A stretch of DNA of 64,000 nt from Vigna angularis (GCF_016808095.1 NC_068970.1:18892501-18956500), one strand, 5' to 3'; counted from the stretch's first letter, positions 25,301 through 37,255 are shown. The notes: generated by a model not told the origin, from the letters alone. Numbers and translations are program-made.

Positions 25301-26581
25301 TGGTTTCCATCGTTAATGACATTGTTGTATGGTTGTTAATTGCATTCAACTGCATACATAAGAAAGACTTTATGTGAAATTTATTATATCTTTGTAAAAT
25401 AAATTAGACTAGGTAGACTATATTATATTATCTTTCTATGTAAAATTATTGAATTATATATAATTGTTCACTGTTTTACGTCTGGAAGTATTCTGCTTGT
25501 AGTTTTCAGGATTCATATATGTGGAAAGAAAGCAAATTATAAATAATATTATTTCACGATATCTATTGAGACAACTCCAACTTGTGTTATAGTTGAAGTT
25601 ACAATCCATGATTTATGCAAAACTGCATCAATGATCACTGTGTTAACAATCGGTCAAGAGTCATTCATGTCCACATAATACTCGAATTTTTAGCCAAAAG
25701 TAATTACATATTCAAATAATATTTAAGTTATTTTACTTAGGAGTAACTGCTATCCAAATAGTATATATTTTCATGACATTAGTTTATTGTAATTCGATAT
25801 ATTGATTAAGAACCGGAAATAGTTTGTTGTTTACGAACAAACTAATATAAAAATATCTTAAATAAATATTTCTTATCTCTTATCTTCTCAAATTCTATGT
25901 TATTAATCCTCGTCAAACTTATGGCTAAAAATAAGTTTTGAAAAAAAGAAATTATAAAATGTTTGTCCCATTTAAAAGAGTGTATGACAATCTTCACCAC
26001 TCAATTATAAAATATTCGTAAGAAAATTAATTGACAAATCATTTGTCAGAGATAAAACCTTGTCTGGTAGTACTTATCAGCTGAAGTTGTATAAAAATAT
26101 TTCAAAAAAGTTTTCAACCACAATTCAATTCTCTAATAATTATATTTTGAGTTGTTTTATATATCTACTTGCTTTTTGGTATTAATTCTACTTAAATGAT
26201 TTTCTTATTTTCATATTTTTTTACTTAGAAAAATCCTTCACAACTACAATGATGTGATAATGATGTGATAGATTATGAATACATAAATTAATAATTAATA
26301 GGTAATAAACATTTTTTTGAATAGAATAATTTTCAATTCTCTTTATAACAAAAAAAAAATTAGAAGCATAATTGGATTGATAATTGAGAATGGCGTAGAC
26401 TAGTATATAATCTTTTTTTCTATAAAGTATTTTAAGTTTTTTTTTTATAAAAATAAAGAGAAAAGAATATAAATAATTGTAAGCGATCATAATAAAGATC
26501 ATGACTTATTTATGTAATATTTATCTATTATTTTTTAAAGTTTCAATATTTTAATTTAATTCTTTAAATGAACTAAAATAT
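19304..26581. other. long AT-rich intergenic region
   Basis: 7.3 kb without a convincing gene. It contains a (TA)n run near 20300-20324, the protein scrap at 20365-20586 and a strand-biased A+C-rich stretch at 23490-24600. A less AT-rich patch at 24840-25110 has two overlapping short frames without domains. The A+C-rich stretch resembles the base bias of the minus-strand retrotransposon at 26.6-34.5 kb and may be an old retroelement remnant, but no LTR pair was found. Confidence 0.5.
20365..20586 (+). pseudogene. possible movement-protein-like fragment (old endogenous viral or retroelement copy)
   Basis: A 73-codon frame contains a short stretch (SWLDQDIKDGYNFIHLGL) that resembles the conserved core of 30K-type plant viral movement proteins, which survive as fragments in many plant genomes. 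Similarity seems to fade after about residue 33, where the frame appears damaged, and a hint of the later core returns near the end (SPNF). It has no neighbouring capsid, protease or polymerase frame and is far too short to work. This call rests on recall of the family pattern only. A chance frame is the alternative. Confidence 0.3.
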
Positions 26582-28401
26582 TGTAACATCCCAATATCTC
26601 ACACTGGATAATTCATAATTTATATATTGTAACATTACATTTACGGTAACATCTCGTAATCTCACACTTAAAAATTCCTAGTTGATATATGTCTATACAT
26701 GTTTTAAACTCAGGTTTCAACTATAAACTCATAAATACGATTCGAAATTCTTCTAACTTATTCTTCGATCTCTTTCTTCATTGGTATTGGATCAGACGAC
26801 ATTCCTTCATCTACTCCCGTATAACGAATTATACGATCATCGTACATACCCAAACACAAACAAGTAGGGTGAGCTAACATGCAACAAATCATTCATAAAA
26901 CATGCATAATTGCTTTGATACTAACATCGTATAATAATTATGTCATACACCCTCATACCATCATACCAAAATTCCTATTAGACACTCGTCCCACAATACC
27001 CAATAAACACCACAATACCCAATCGACACTCATCCGGATGATACGTTGATGAGCGGTCACGGGAGGTTATGCACTTGTGATGACTTCTACTTTTTCTTAC
27101 AAATACACTTCCAAAATACTTCATACCATTCACAAGGTTAGTCCCCTCACTATGTCCAAAACCGACACATAGACCAGGACCTCCTGCTCCTCTCACCACA
27201 TAATTCATCCTTCTCTACTTGAGACTGAATGATTATTAGAGTATCAGGATAACCTCCAACTACAGGACCCTCAACATCAAAATATACACAATTACCACAT
27301 CATTACAGAATCTCTCCACGAGACTCATACAATGCTTACATTCCTCAACTCATATTATACCATTACGAAATCTCCCCATAATACTCATATCATGTTCAGA
27401 CGTATAAATTCAAATCCAATATAATATAAATTACAATCATCACAATTAAAATTCATAATTTCGTATCTACCACAATAACATGAATTCATTCTAACGAGGT
27501 ATATTGCTCAATAGTTTAACAGTACATAATCTGTTCAACAAGATTTAAGTTAAAAGCTTGTCGAGTAGACTTCCAGGAAAGAGAGGTGTGTCACAATGGA
27601 CAACTTAAGTACCAAGTCTTTCCTTAGCCAAAGTGTTCCTCAACTAGTTTTAACAAATTTCTTATTTACAGATTCAAAACAACAGCATATGATATTAACA
27701 CAGAAATTCAATATAAATAAATGTACAACAATCATTAACAGTATTCACACATAATTTCAAGACATGCATACTAATAAACAATACTAAATCAGAATATAAA
27801 AGCTTAGAAAGGTTAGCTCCCCTACCTCTATTCCAGACTTCTCTTGCTCCGAATTTGTTTCCCCGAAAACTCTTCAGAACCTCTACACTAAAAAAACTTC
27901 CTAATTTCTTTTTTTCTCATATTTCTCTCTACTTCTTGGTGCAAAAACTCCATTCCTCTGATCTCTATTTATAGGTAAAAATTTTTTACTATTCATTAAT
28001 TTTTTAATATTATTTATTATTTTAATATTATTTTAAAAAATAATATTTTAATCAACAACTTGATCAAATCTGATCCCAACTCCTTCCATGCTACGTAGGA
28101 ATTCTTATCCTTTCAAAAAAAAATTATTTTTTATTTTTTTTACTATTCACTTTTTACTATTCACTATTTACTATTCACTTTTCACTATTCACTTTTTACT
28201 ATTCAATTTTCTAAAAAAAAAATCCTAAATAAGTTATCAAAAATTTGAAACTCTCCTTCTAGAATTACTAAAATTTTATATCAAAAATTTTAATTTTTCT
28301 ACTATAATTTTCTATTTAATTATATTTTCTATCCATTAAAATTATTATTACTAATAAAATGCTAAAATTTACTATTATAGATATTTTTCATGGGTCTTAC
28401 A
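26582..28401 (-). repeat. 3' LTR of the WOX-carrying retrotransposon (1820 bp)
   Basis: Matches 32653-34466 almost base for base and has TG...CA ends. The small open frames at 26689-26877 and 26978-27208 recur identically in the other LTR and have no domain. Near 28138-28202 it holds a run of TTTACTATTCAC-type units. Confidence 0.95.
28138..28202. repeat. short minisatellite TTACTATTCAC inside the LTR
   Basis: Six or so 10-12 bp units, TTTACTATTCAC and TTCACTATTCAC, in a row. The same run is in the other LTR at about 34205-34269. Confidence 0.85.
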
Positions 28402-28411
28402 TTCTCCCCAA
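28402..28411 (-). other. polypurine tract of the WOX-carrying retrotransposon
   Basis: On the minus strand the sequence reads TTGGGGAGAA directly before the LTR start TGTAAGACCC. This is where plus-strand DNA synthesis would begin, and it fixes the element's orientation. Confidence 0.85.
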
Positions 28412-28667
28412 CAACAAAAATTTTCGTCCCCGAAAATTCATCATTTCAAGGAAACCAATGGGGTCACGACTGTTTCATATGATCTACTAGTTCCCTTGTA
28501 AAGTCACATGTTCTCTTATCCCAAACTACTATAACTAAGTTGATATTTGTACTAAACCATTTTATTTTATGGCCTTCTATACCGAATGGTTAAACTTCTA
28601 CTAAGAGATCCTCTCTACTTTGAATATTTCATACTTCCAAAATGTGGGCAAGATCAGATACTACTAC

Positions 28668-28670
<3 letters not shown>

Positions 28671-28756
<86 letters not shown>
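28671..28756. repeat. (TA)n microsatellite, 86 bp
   Basis: Unbroken TA run inside the retrotransposon. It marks the left edge of the segment leading to the WOX-like gene and creates meaningless Tyr-Ile frames. Confidence 0.97.
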
Positions 28757-28757
<1 letters not shown>

Positions 28758-29233
28758 TGATACTATTGAAGCCTCCGGTATGCATGACCGGAACTGTGGG
28801 CACAATGAGATTTTGGTTATATAAGGAGGAGCGAACTGCGTTGAGCGACACTTTGAGGCGTTACGATTTTGGAGCGTGTGAGATCTTCTGCGTGAGAGAG
28901 CTTTCGAGCGATCTTCTGGGTGTGAGTGAGATTTGAGCGTTGAGAGTTCTGAGTGTGAGAGCTTGTGGGATCTGAGTGCGAGTGAGATTCTCCTTCGAGT
29001 GTGTCCAAGAGCTTCTTAGTGAACCTTCTGCCAAGTGAGACTCTGTCTCTACTTACACGTTCGTAAGTTTTTCTCTCTCAACCCTTTTTCTCTTTGTTCA
29101 AGCCTTTCTTCTATGTTTTTCTGCTTTACGCTTATTTAGTATTATGTTCTTTACTTCTCTTTCCTTTTTTCTTTTTCTTACTCGTTATATATATGTTGTC
29201 ATATTAATGAACACTTTGTCTTAAAACACGGGG

Positions 29234-29240
29234 TATATAA
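29234..29240 (+). promoter_or_regulatory. candidate TATA box of the WOX-like gene
   Basis: GGGTATATAAGCTGG lies 344 bp before the ATG and is followed by a typical A/C-rich leader. A second candidate, GGTTATATAAGGAGG, is at 28815-28829. It is followed by 200 bp rich in GAGTGTGAG-like words and then a good splice donor (CGTTCGTAAGTTT) near 29060. Either could start transcription. Confidence 0.4.
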
Positions 29241-29583
29241 GCTGGAAAACCGTTGTTAATCTCCCTTCGTTTGAAGGTATGAAAGAGACATTCGAGTAGA
29301 ACAACGCCACGTACCCCAATTAAAACAAACCAAAACAAACTTTTATTTCAACTTAAACAACAATAAAAATATGGACTCTGTGGACTTAGATCTAGTTAGG
29401 ATCCGTTGCGAGGACCGTGAAACAGATCTATTTCTGGACATTGAGACTTCAAAGGCTGGACAATGAAAATTAAACTTAAAAGAAAAGAAGCAAAATGGAA
29501 AACTTGACTTAAAATGGATACTTGACTTGAACGTAATAAATCTTTTTACTTTTACTTTACTTTGTGAACAAAAACTTAGAAAA

Positions 29584-30122
29584 ATGGATATCAAAGCCAA
29601 GACAGTTTGTAAACGATGGCGGTCCACCCTGGAACAAGTTAACATCTTGTTGAATATCTTCAACCATGGGATCATTAATCCTAGTCGAGATCAGATTCGC
29701 GAGATTACAGGACGACTCAAGGAGTACAGGGAAGTCGGAGAATACAACGTCTATTGTTGGTTTCAAAACCATGGAAATCGGGTGAAACATCGACGCTTGC
29801 TGCAAAACGTCCCTGGTACATCTGAACCTTCATATCCCCTCCTTCCGCCGTTTATGTATGGTAAACTTTCTTTCTTTTTATTTAATTATTTATTTATTTA
29901 TTTATTTCTTCTAATTTTCTTTATTTATTTTATTTTATTTATCTCTGACTATTTTTTTTTTCACTACCGGAGATCCTTCATGGGTAATTCCACAGGCTCC
30001 TAGATCTCTTTCCCATCCCCGCTATTCATGAAGAAGAAGAGAAAGTTACTCAACCCATGCCGTTTCGCATTAAAGCCCCTTCCACAGAGCTTTCTTTGAG
30101 ATTGCCGTTCACCGATCAATAG
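29584..30122 (+). CDS. WOX-type homeobox protein inside a retrotransposon
   Basis: Two exons, 29584-29855 and 29996-30122 (donor ATGTATGG, acceptor CCACAGG), join in frame to 132 aa. Residues 11-71 form a WUSCHEL-type homeodomain: RW and EQ in helix 1, IFNHGIINPSRDQIREI in helix 2, and NVYCWFQNH in helix 3. The IFN.G..NP.RD.IR pattern and the KHRRLLQ end are closest to the WOX8/WOX9 (STIMPY) branch. Residues 92-98 (LLDLFPI) resemble the WUS box, and residues 122-127 (ELSLRL) an EAR repression motif. WOX factors are nuclear regulators of stem cells and early embryos. Oddities: it is very short; helix 3 has NHGNR where the family has NHKAR or NRKSR, so a conserved basic residue is lost; and it lies antisense to the host element. 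The intron is kept, so it was not captured as spliced mRNA. It could be a live gene, a recent capture or a young relic. Expression is unknown. Confidence 0.75.
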
Positions 30123-30141
30123 TCTCCTTAAGGAGACTATT
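30118..30141. repeat. 24-bp perfect palindrome over the WOX-like stop codon
   Basis: AATAGTCTCCTT is followed at once by its exact reverse complement AAGGAGACTATT. The TAG stop is bases 3-5 of the palindrome. A run of T follows. A second stem, CGGCCAC-TT-GTGGCCG, is at 30181-30196. Confidence 0.95.
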
Positions 30142-30199
30142 TTTATTTATTTATTATATTTTTATGGACTGTACTCTTAACGGCCACTTGTGGCCGACA

Positions 30200-32636
30200 C
30201 GTGAACATTTTATTTTATTTATGCATTGTGATCTTTATCTGCTTTGCTAGTTAATGATTTTTTTTACAGCCCTATAAGATATGTTTGCTTAGCACATGAG
30301 TGATATCATTTTCACACGAAGATTAAGGCATCTGGTTATACCTATGAGATTTGGACAATAAAAAATTGCATCAATTGAAAAATTGTGTAGTCCTAATGAC
30401 TTTATAGACCTGAGTTATTGAAATATATGATATTTGTCATATCATACACCATTGTTTTATTCATTTTCAATGATGAAATTGAAATTTCTTTGAGAATAGC
30501 TCTCATCTGTATACTCTTATGCTAACACATATTTGTAATTCAAACTCAAATTTAAACTATAACGGAACAACTAGCATAATTATTAATCTCACAAGCTAAA
30601 AATCATATTTAATGTCGTCTTTACAGAATTCAAAAGGATCGAATATTATAGGATCATAATCATCGATATGGCACATATTTTTATCAACATAACACATATT
30701 AGTAATACCACAATCATGAAACAAGAACACATCAGATTATATCCTTCAAAGTATCTACATAAATTATACTATTAACTACGCCAAACAATATATCCATTCA
30801 AGCATCACGACTGGCTTTGAAACATCCTAATTTGTATACATTTATATATTATATTTTCTCCTCTTACAACCTTACACCCAAAGGTATAAGGAATTTATGG
30901 ATCACCAAAACAAGTCATAACACAAAATCATTGTGCCAAGTATCACTTCCCACCACTCTATTCAAGAGCTCTTTCAGGTAATTACACCCTTCCAACCATT
31001 TAACCACCATGTTACTTCCCACCACTCGCTTAGAGATTATCAGGGCAATTCCCATCACTCAAAGAGCTTATCAGGGCAAGTACACAACGCCACCCCCCAT
31101 CGCCCATCCGGAGCTGCACCGGGTAAGTGTAAGTGTACTTCCCACCACTCTCCTAGGGAGCTTATTAGGGTTGATGACAACAACGCCATCTCAATTGTAA
31201 CGTGCTTCCCTAGACCAATACCATATCCCAAAGATATTTAGTATTAACCAAATCTCAAATTTGTATCTTATGTGAATTAAGAGTAATAAGTATAAACTCA
31301 CACACGCATCACTAGTCAAAGATCAAGGTGAGACATGTAAACCTTTACCCATCCTTTACATCACCCTTGAGGTTTGAATATTACCATATAACTATACCTG
31401 ATGAAAACTACTCCAACACAATCTACAACTTCTTAATTATTCCAAATTCCCTAATCACATTAGTATTGTAACCCTCCTTTTTATCTATTTCCAAACTCTT
31501 CTTCTTTCTTATCTTGCCCTGTTCATAATCATATTAATTCAACCTACACTACCTCTACTAACTTTAATATTCCAAAATCAATAAGATTTACAATCATAAA
31601 TCATGAACCGTGATCCTTTAATCCTCTCATACTTTTTCCTTTGAGAATTAACAACTATAACATGTTGCACAAGCCGAAAGCCAAAATTTTCGTATTTGGA
31701 TTTTCTCCATTGCTCATCATACCAGAATCTCATACTCTCAAATCTTTACTCCAATACATTTACTGAAAAAATCTAACCATCTCATTTTAATCATCTTAGC
31801 TTAGAATCCTTTCAATACTTCATTCTTTTCTAAACACCTTGTGTTCTCTTAACTCAGAAATTTCTTCTCCTACTAAACTTTCTCTAAATCCGCTATATGC
31901 CTTATACAACTCCTTCTCTACTCTTCGTCTAATATTTGATTTCTCCTAATCTACTTCAGTATTCCTATCTTTTTTTTCTTTTTTTTTTTTAAAAAAACTT
32001 TAACTTCAACATTTTCACTATTTTCTTTTCTCCAATCTTCAAGCATCACCTATATGCAGAACTAAGTTGATTTCTCAAACCTTGCCACACTAATGTTTAC
32101 CCCAAAACTCATTTCATTTAAACCTTTGAACTTAACTCTTATTGTACAACTATTGATATCTGATCCTCTCGCTCGGTTCTTGAAACACTTCCAAGTAAAA
32201 ACGACGGTTCTATACTTCAAGACCAAAACTCTGGTGTTTTTACTTTCAAGCTTCAATACACAGCATCTAGCTATCTTTGAGAAAAAAAACTTGTCTCAAA
32301 GGTTTTGATTAAATCTAAAGAAGGTATAAAGGTAAAGTTATCCTTGAATCTGTATCCCTCTATCACTATAGAGCACACCACAAAAAGACTCAGACCATAA
32401 TTCTTCCCTCCCGAAACCTTAAGAATTTAGAAAGGAAATTCGTCTCTGATAAAGTCATGAGTGTGCACCCTCATTACTCTTATCAAGACGTTTTTCTGCT
32501 CTTAAAGCCTTAAGTGGACTGCACTCACTCTACGATTTAAACTTAAAAAGATATGACAAATCATGTCACTTAGACTCAACTCTTCACTGAAAGGCAGGTC
32601 AAACGTACAACCCGCAGGTCATCTTAAGGACGAACT
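30200..32636. other. non-coding interior of the retrotransposon
   Basis: No gag-pol frame on either strand. At 30943-31170 the phrase ACTTCCCACCACTC recurs three times, each followed by a variant of GAGCTTATCAGGG, as a diverged repeat of roughly 40-60 bp. The rest is C/A-rich on the plus strand without recognisable content. Confidence 0.6.
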
Positions 32637-32648
32637 GCTATGATACCA
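32637..32648 (-). other. primer binding site of the WOX-carrying retrotransposon
   Basis: The minus strand reads TGGTATCATAGC four bases after the LTR end (...GTTACA). This is the initiator methionine tRNA type of site (usual form TGGTATCAGAGC) with one mismatch. Confidence 0.85.
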
Positions 32649-32652
32649 TTAA

Positions 32653-34466
32653 TGTAACATCCCAATATCTCACACTGGATAATTCATAATTTATATATTG
32701 TAACATTACATTTACGATAACATCCCGTAATCTCACACTTAAAAATTCCTAGTTGATATATGTCTATACATGTTTTAAACTCAGGTTTCAACTATAAACT
32801 CATAAATACGATTCGAAATTCTTCTAACTTATTCTTCGATCTCTTTCTTCATTGGTATTGGATCAGACGACATTCCTTCATCTACTCCCGTATAACGAAT
32901 TATACGATCATCGTACATACCCAAACACAAACAAGTAGGGTGAGCTAACATGCAACAAATCATTCATAAAACATGCATAATTGCTTTGATACTAACATCG
33001 TATAATAATTATGTCATACACCCTCATACCATCATACCAAAATTCCTATTAGACACTCGTCCCACAATACCCAATAAACACCACAATACCCAATCGACAC
33101 TCATCCGGATGATACGTTGATGAGCGGTCACGGGAGGTTATGCACTTGTGATGACTTCTACTTTTTCTTACAAATACACTTCCAAAATACTTCATACCAT
33201 TCACAAGGTTAGTCCCCTCACTATGTCCAAAACCGACACATAGACCAGGACCTCCTGCTCCTCTCACCACATAATTCATCCTTCTCTACTTGAGACTGAA
33301 TGATTATTAGAGTATCAGGATAACCTCCAACTACAGGACCCTCAACATCAAAATATACACAATTACCACATCATTACAGAATCTCTCCACGAGACTCATA
33401 CAATGCTTACATTCCTCAACTCATATTATACCATTACGAAATCTCCCCATAATACTCATATCATGTTCAGACGTATAAATTCAAATCCAATATAATATAA
33501 ATTACAATCATCACAATTAAAATTCATAATTTCGTATCTACCACAATAACATGAATTCATTCTAACGAGGTATATTGCTCAATAGTTTAACAGTACATAA
33601 TCTGTTCAACAAGATTTAAGTTAAAAGCTTGTCGAGTAGACTTCCAGGAAAGAGAGGTGTGTCACAATGGACAACTTAAGTACCAAGTCTTTCCTTAGCC
33701 AAAGTGTTCCTCAACTAGTTTTAACAAATTTCTTATTTACAGATTCAAAACAACAGCATATGATATTAACACAGAAATTCAATATAAATAAATGTACAAC
33801 AATCATTAACAGTATTCACACATAATTTCAAGACATGCATATTAATAAACAATACTAAATCAGAATATAAAAGCTTAGAAAGGTTAGCTCCCCTACCTCT
33901 ATTCCAGACTTCTCTTGCTCCGAATTTGTTTCCCCGAAAACTCTTCAGAACCTCTACTCTAAAAAAACTTCCTAATTTCTTTTTTTCTCATAATTCTCTC
34001 TACTTCTTGGTGCAAAAACTTCATTCCTCTGATCTCTATTTATAGGTAAAAATTTTTTACTATTCATTAATTTTTTAATATTATTTATTATTTTAATATT
34101 ATTTTAAAAAATAATATTTTAATCAACAACTTGATCAAATCTGATCCCAACTCCTTCCATGCTACGTAGGAATTCTTATCCTTTCAATTTTTTTTTTATT
34201 TTTTTTTTACTATTCACTTTTTACTATTCACTATTTACTATTCACTTTTCACTATTCACTTTTTACTATCTAATTTTCTAAAAAAAATCCTAAATAAGTT
34301 ATCAAAAATTTGAGACTCTCCTTCTAGAATTACTAAAATTTTATATCAAAAATTTTAATTTTTCTACTATAATTTTCTATTTAATTATATTTTCTATCCA
34401 TTAAAATTATTATTATTAATAAAATGCTAAAATTTACTATTATAGATATTTTTCATGGGTCTTACA
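32653..34466 (-). repeat. 5' LTR of the WOX-carrying retrotransposon (1814 bp)
   Basis: Partner of 26582-28401, differing at about a dozen or more positions plus length changes in A and T runs. TG...CA ends. Because the element reads on the minus strand, this copy would hold the active promoter. Confidence 0.95.
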
Positions 34467-35931
34467 AATATCATTTATGATCTCTATAAAATAAACATTT
34501 ATTAAATATATGCTTTTAGTTGTAATTTAATTAATTAGATATATTAATGATCTAAATTGCTATCACGATAACGATGGAGGAGTTCATCTTTGTCAAGTCC
34601 TGATATCAAAAGGAACATTTATAATAGATGCCCTAAATCGAAGATTAACAACATCCCTTAAGTTAAAAACTTTTCAACTAAGGAACGATTGGCACGAGGG
34701 AGCTATTTAGACTAGTGGTGGAAAAGAATGTTTTAAACATGGTTTAGAAAAAACTGAACATATAAAGGAGGTGAACAGTACCTAAAGTGTTATTTTAGAG
34801 AGATGATAACATTTTAGTACAAGCTTTATGAAATAAAATGTTGCAACTCAATAAGTTTTCTTATTTTGGGATCCATAGAAATATTTAATTAAGAATATTG
34901 CATTGAAAATTATTACTCTGTGATAGCATATATGGTCATTACTTCATTAATTCAAACAAAAAATCTATTATAAAATGACACATTGTTATAGAAAATTAAT
35001 TAGTGGTAACTTTAAACTCAAGCATAGCGACAAATACCTCAACAAAAAATAAAATAAAATCAAAGAGGTAATACACATAAAATACAAACTACTCACATTT
35101 CGAAATTAGGAGCTTGGATACCTAACTGAACTTGATACACTTAGAATATGACTAAGATATCTTATGAAAAAGTTATTAATGACAAATTAACTAATAACTA
35201 CCTAAAGATAAAACCATATTTACTTATATTTTATCTCCAATATCATATTTGATTATGATAAAATCTTGATTTAATATGGTTATATCAATAATTTAAAATA
35301 TACTACTAAAATTATATAATAGACCACTATACAAAGAAAAAAAAAACTTATTTCAAATTATGTTAATACTTATAATTATCTTAATACTTATTTTAAAATA
35401 ACCACTTTAGTGGAAGAATAAAAATATTATATACATTAATAACAAATTTTTTATATCGGTTTAATTAGTATTTTATCCTTATATTAAAAACAAATATTTA
35501 GTTGTTTTTTAATACATTTTCTTTCTTCAATTAGTCTCAATTTTTAAAATTATGGAATGTTCACACTTATGTTAATTTGATGTTCACACGAATTGGTAAG
35601 TGTAAAATGTTTTATCCCTTCATTTCCTTTTTTTTTTTATCCCACCACCTCTTCATCTTCTTTTTCATTATCATTTTCTCTAGCTTTTTCATTTTCACAC
35701 CTATACAACAAAAGTGTGTGCTTATCAAAAAACTAGAGATGCTTAGATCTTTAAAGACTCGAATTATTTATCAAGAAATTATTAAGAATAATTTAAGTGT
35801 GAATGTGAGTCAAAAGTTTCATATTTTGTAAATAAAATAAAATCAAACACTATAAAATGAAAAATCTATAAATACATTGCTTTAAGAATTTGAGTTAAAA
35901 ATGATATCAAATATCTTATGTGTGTTAGACT

Positions 35932-35983
<52 letters not shown>

Positions 35984-37247
35984 CTTCTTTCTAATAACTA
36001 ATCTAAAACGTAACTCATATCTAATATAAGATTCGATGATTTAAGATGATTCATTTAGACCGCTATAATAATAATACCATAACCACAATAAAAGAGTACA
36101 AGTATTCACAATTTAGTTTTAGAGGTATTTTATTTATTAAAAAAGAATCAGTTTTTGTATTTGTAAAGGAAAAAAAAAATTAAGGAGTAAAATAATGTAA
36201 AAATAATTATTTGTTGGATGTAAAATAATAGTATCAGGGTAGAAAATAACAAAAGCTTTGAAATTTTGTAAAGAGAAAAAAAAAATTGGACCAATGAATG
36301 GCTTATGAGTAAGAACTACTCCAAGCTTTTAAAAAATAGAACCTTTCAAGGGTCAGCGCACAAATCTTTAAACTAAAACGTGGCTGACACTTGTGAGTTT
36401 CGAAATTTTACAGCATAATCTTGAACAAGAAAAAAACAAAGAGCTTGAATAATCTAAAGCTGTGTTTTTTTTTTTTTTTCTAGAGGAGACTAAAGAGAAG
36501 AGGATGAGAAAAGTGATAACCTAGAAATAATTTGCAAGGATGAGAAGCTGATTCTCTCTCGCTGTTGTACAGAAAATGAGAAATCATAAATGGAGGGGTG
36601 GAGTGAAGAAAAAAGGATTTTTTCTTTAAATTGAGAAAAGAAAAAAGTTTAAGATGTTTATACTTACCAAAGCACACATTAATATCGATTTCACTTAAGG
36701 AACAACATTGCCAACAAAATTAAAAATAAAAATATATTAAAAACAATTAAATATTTACTTTAAAAAACGAAAGCATTAATCAAGCTTTTCATATTTTACT
36801 CAATCACATTACTGTATAGATTTTTTTTTTATAATAATTACCTCAAATATAATGTTTTATGTTGATAGTATAAACTATTTTACAGTGATAGTAACAGAGC
36901 ACATGTTTTTCCTAAACAGGGTGATTAGATTTATATATTTTGTAGAAAGTTATAAAACAAGATTGCTAAAGCTTTTTAACCTCTTTTTGGCTTTTGCCAG
37001 TGCAACGAACACTGCACCTTGGCCCCAAGAATACACAACAACTAACCAACCTGCTTCTGTCTGTCTTATTCAAGCTTTCTCTGTTCTTGGTTCCTTCATC
37101 CAAGTTCAAAGTTCAAATAGGCTGGGCTTAGGACCAAGGACTTGCTTAGAAGTATTGTTATAAGAAAGTATATGCCACTTTCTCTCTCCTCTCTTCGCCG
37201 CAGCTCCCCTTTTCGTGCGTGACGCTCACGCTTGCATCCGAACCAAC
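34467..37247. other. intergenic region before NAPRT
   Basis: AT-rich, with a (TA)n run at about 35937-35982 and poly-T near 36465. Short open frames at 35577-35831 and 36852-37163 have no recognisable domain. The region just before 37200 is the likely NAPRT promoter. Confidence 0.5.
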
Positions 37248-37255
37248 TATATAAG
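37248..37255 (+). promoter_or_regulatory. TATA box of NAPRT
   Basis: TATATAAG sits 130 bp before the ATG in a locally GC-richer context (ACGCGCGCGAGG follows). Transcription would start near 37280, giving a 5' UTR of about 100 bases. Confidence 0.65.

Larger units (their letters stand above)
26582..34466 (-). mobile_element. non-autonomous LTR retrotransposon (7.9 kb, minus orientation) carrying a WOX-like gene
   Basis: Two near-identical direct repeats (26582-28401 and 32653-34466) bound a 4.25-kb interior. Both begin TGTAACATCCC and end GGGTCTTACA. The flanks carry a perfect 5-bp duplication, AATAT at 26577-26581 and at 34467-34471. Read on the minus strand, the interior starts with a primer binding site like the initiator-Met tRNA type and ends in a polypurine tract, so the element points to the left. 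No gag, protease, reverse transcriptase or integrase frame is present, so it must move, if at all, with enzymes of another element. The LTR and polypurine wording resemble legume Ty3/gypsy chromoviruses of the Tekay/Del type. I count only about 12-15 differences between the 1.8-kb LTRs, so insertion is recent. Confidence 0.93.

Noticed and set aside
26689..27208. Small frames repeated at 32760-33279
   Set aside because: Identical because they lie in the two LTRs. They have no domain and no start context.
28586..28936. Frames with long Tyr-Ile runs, also at 51608-51835
   Set aside because: They are translations of TA microsatellites, not proteins.
36852..37163. 103-codon frame upstream of NAPRT
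   Set aside because: Lies in the likely promoter region and shows no family features.
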